Source of the DNA: a virus
Virus record (IMG/VR): IMGVR_UViG_3300020473_002010
Span: 1-64,000 of that record
Reading direction: 5' to 3' (one strand)
DNA: 64,000 bases
In this document: positions 63,401 through 64,000 of the stretch, piece by piece
Layout: every line of letters starts with the position of its first letter
Numbering within the stretch: position 1 is the stretch's first letter
Notes under the pieces: model-generated
What the model saw: the letters and a program-made list of their open reading frames with translations, nothing else
Database searches by the model: none
What the model was told of the DNA's origin: nothing
Translations under genes and position numbers: made by a program

Positions 63401-64000
63401 TGAATCCTGTCGGCAATGTGGCAGTACCATCAAAATTCCCAGATTTCTTAACATCTACGACTGGATATTATTCTTCTAATCCTTCGGTAATGATGTACTA
63501 CAACATTCCTGCTGGTGTATTTCTTCCACAAATTGAGCGAGCGCCAAGCACCGATGCCGACCTTGGTTGGGCCCGCGGCCGACGCGATGGTGTGGAAGTC
63601 GGTGGCGCTGTCAAGCTGCTGTTTGGCGGTATTTCTGGGCTTGTTACCGGCTCCTATACACCGAATCAACTCGCAATTCATAATTATTTTTCTTCTGGTA
63701 GTGACCCTCGCGGGGACGGCCCACGATCAAACCGCTTTGTAGATAGAACAGACGGATGGCGTAAGCCGTTCTGGGAGTGCAGAAATTACGTAACTTTCGT
63801 AGATTCATTTACGATAACGTCTGGTGGTGTCATGCATAGTACTGCTGGTAAGTGGAGGGCACAATCTCCCTCCGCGCTTCCGCACATGTACGACTCAGGC
63901 TCAGGTCTGCCATCAACGCTTCCGAGTGATGTAGCACCAGACACAACAGGTGGTGCTCCCTTTTGGAGGTGTGATACTTTCTTTCTTTTACACCAGAAAA
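60475..64000 (+). CDS. Very large structural/tail protein with ConA-like domain, cut by window edge
   Basis: An open frame of at least 1175 codons from ATG 60475, immediately after the previous stop, with no stop before the window end. Residues about 165-380 form a third ConA/LamG-like domain (QTYMFRVMVDSG, EDEWYTVFLRFALPFDN, NLAEFACWAGALNDDTIKSI). The rest is a long, Gly/Ser/Tyr-rich, beta-predicted region without motifs known to me. Codon choice here is more GC-rich (runs of GCC/GGC) than in the first 15 kb, suggesting different recent history. Its role is probably virion surface. The true length is unknown. Confidence 0.8.
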   Translation, partial: MRINNKTFVPDLASDSVQGTPGKGKVRLTKFESVRNTNDMVSVSSPKLVSNVRFNQFGKAPGNSQLIDRADSSNLWNFRRGIENDAGNSAIESGVLVGMNNRQKIYKSPAITQINFEGSDAKMHAEYVQQALSLGRVKLPQRCFVQLDDASSMSPSNLGPNSSGGAGAVYGNYDGQTYMFRVMVDSGRQTASHRRDKCAFAIAGAAGHNIYASQTAMQMNIVGAPSAAAPYDSASSTVAVEFMLLDANGTAYTLSTAAGSYGLVEDEWYTVFLRFALPFDNTTNNNVLRQEIQIFSMKTGAQVATATNDTTAFIGFRTLTGTPRAIIGYGEDGGGVNTDYTLNDFIEGVNLAEFACWAGALNDDTIKSIAKAHLLENPYKSGLDNRPVKRVQQIFDSMDAFPAQTKTTGKRLDRSQDPYNSMIEKNFGLIEPMVYPEMIPARLYSGSGGYFGGKRLQTDANPNKALGYGSSYFPYLFGSGTQEGFFPSTKYMRGTLHEVPLKDGQFKDIMSTPFEWRLVTTGAQYPGVAHRETEILNKISVKGYGTGIGQSLSGALDAALGGHISPFDDNAAPPNAEAINEIATPESVIEGLNQRLGDIVRIEIPIPTIEDAVMGVDAAQGRIASMAYYNFETQKWDRKFMPGISGSNVRSVNTLNGTGGPSEVSNNFWNDARDFLLHSCSIGFGGTAGFSIFTDERERALMDLPTRGRPTSMYGFPHLDQYEGASGQTLKISDYIDEPFLLQKIAVEFEGEVEEAGPASIATTIRTPRRWRAARQWYRYNTYQPATPGSLVFAETLKQSGIPGMSMFYRSMNVSLTRTGSVGGRRRPNMIDITRKGVNLGLSWVGGETLQNGLNPSLSGDNDAGLLGYPQLSQLTSQAHMNPYPTFVGGSTRPAIADFSYAYQELLAYAGGWQNYNWEHVSLAAKTDKKGFPKSEDRLFAVQDTTNAASSFSGVGLSQFRGMTATGYTSAAASDVNPVGNVAVPSKFPDFLTSTTGYYSSNPSVMMYYNIPAGVFLPQIERAPSTDADLGWARGRRDGVEVGGAVKLLFGGISGLVTGSYTPNQLAIHNYFSSGSDPRGDGPRSNRFVDRTDGWRKPFWECRNYVTFVDSFTITSGGVMHSTAGKWRAQSPSALPHMYDSGSGLPSTLPSDVAPDTTGGAPFWRCDTFFLLHQK

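Noticed and set aside
1-64000. The eukaryote-like sugar enzymes, the SET protein and the GT6 enzyme could suggest a giant eukaryotic virus.
   Set aside because: Gp25-, gp6- and gpI-like baseplate genes, a gp55-like sigma factor, Shine-Dalgarno sites and overlapping genes show a tailed bacteriophage.

Overview
This window is part of the genome of a large tailed bacteriophage with a contractile tail, of the broad T4-like marine or jumbo myovirus type. The main evidence is a set of recognisable baseplate genes (a gp25/GPW-like wedge protein, a gp6/baseplate-J-like protein and a P2 gpI-like tail protein), a T4 gp55-like late sigma factor, a PhoH gene, and very large fibre-like proteins rich in 'SGS/SGT' segments. 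Genes are tightly packed, mostly on the + strand, with many start/stop overlaps and good AGGAG-type ribosome binding sites. I saw no capsid, terminase or DNA polymerase gene, no tRNA, no CRISPR array and no insertion sequence. The host cannot be named. The YeaH/SpoVR/PrkA genes and the lipopolysaccharide-type sugar genes fit a Gram-negative host, and no photosynthesis genes are present.

Layout. 1-1.7 kb: small unknown genes and a lone minus-strand, membrane-anchored trypsin-like protease. 1.7-5.4 kb: a eukaryotic-type phosphomannomutase, a DinG/XPD-like Fe-S helicase, an HldE-like nucleotidyltransferase, a mannose-6-phosphate-isomerase-like cupin and a Nudix hydrolase. 5.4-10.3 kb: a compact operon with phage versions of YeaH (DUF444), SpoVR/YcgB and the PrkA/YeaG serine kinase, followed by a SET-domain methyltransferase. 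10.3-13.7 kb: a small membrane protein, a protein that aligns along its length with GroEL but lacks the ATPase motifs, a YkuK-like RNase H fold protein, small conserved phage proteins and an Hc1-like basic protein, closed by a strong intrinsic terminator. 13.7-15.4 kb: a minus-strand sigma-region-4-like regulator, divergent from a PIN-PhoH ATPase.

15.5-24.9 kb: tail fibre genes, including 1809- and 1095-residue proteins built from repeats. 25.1-47.4 kb: a surface-glycan island with 13 glycosyltransferases (one of them GT6, the ABO blood-group family), three methyltransferases, GmhA-like and HddA-like heptose genes, SDR epimerases, a putative 2OG-Fe(II) oxygenase, GDP-fucose synthase and GDP-mannose 4,6-dehydratase, with a RecB-like Fe-S nuclease between the last genes. 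47.3-64 kb: the late sigma factor and the baseplate/tail module, ending in three consecutive proteins with ConA/LamG-like folds, the last cut by the window edge.

How the parts may work together (inference). The phosphomannomutase, cupin, Gmd and GDP-fucose synthase give most of a GDP-mannose to GDP-fucose pathway. GmhA, the GHMP kinase, the HAD phosphatase and the nucleotidyltransferase resemble an NDP-heptose pathway. The transferases could use these sugars on the host surface or on the virion fibres encoded on either side. The YeaH/SpoVR/PrkA module, the chaperonin-like protein and the SET protein are candidates for reprogramming host stress physiology. They are the least expected content here.
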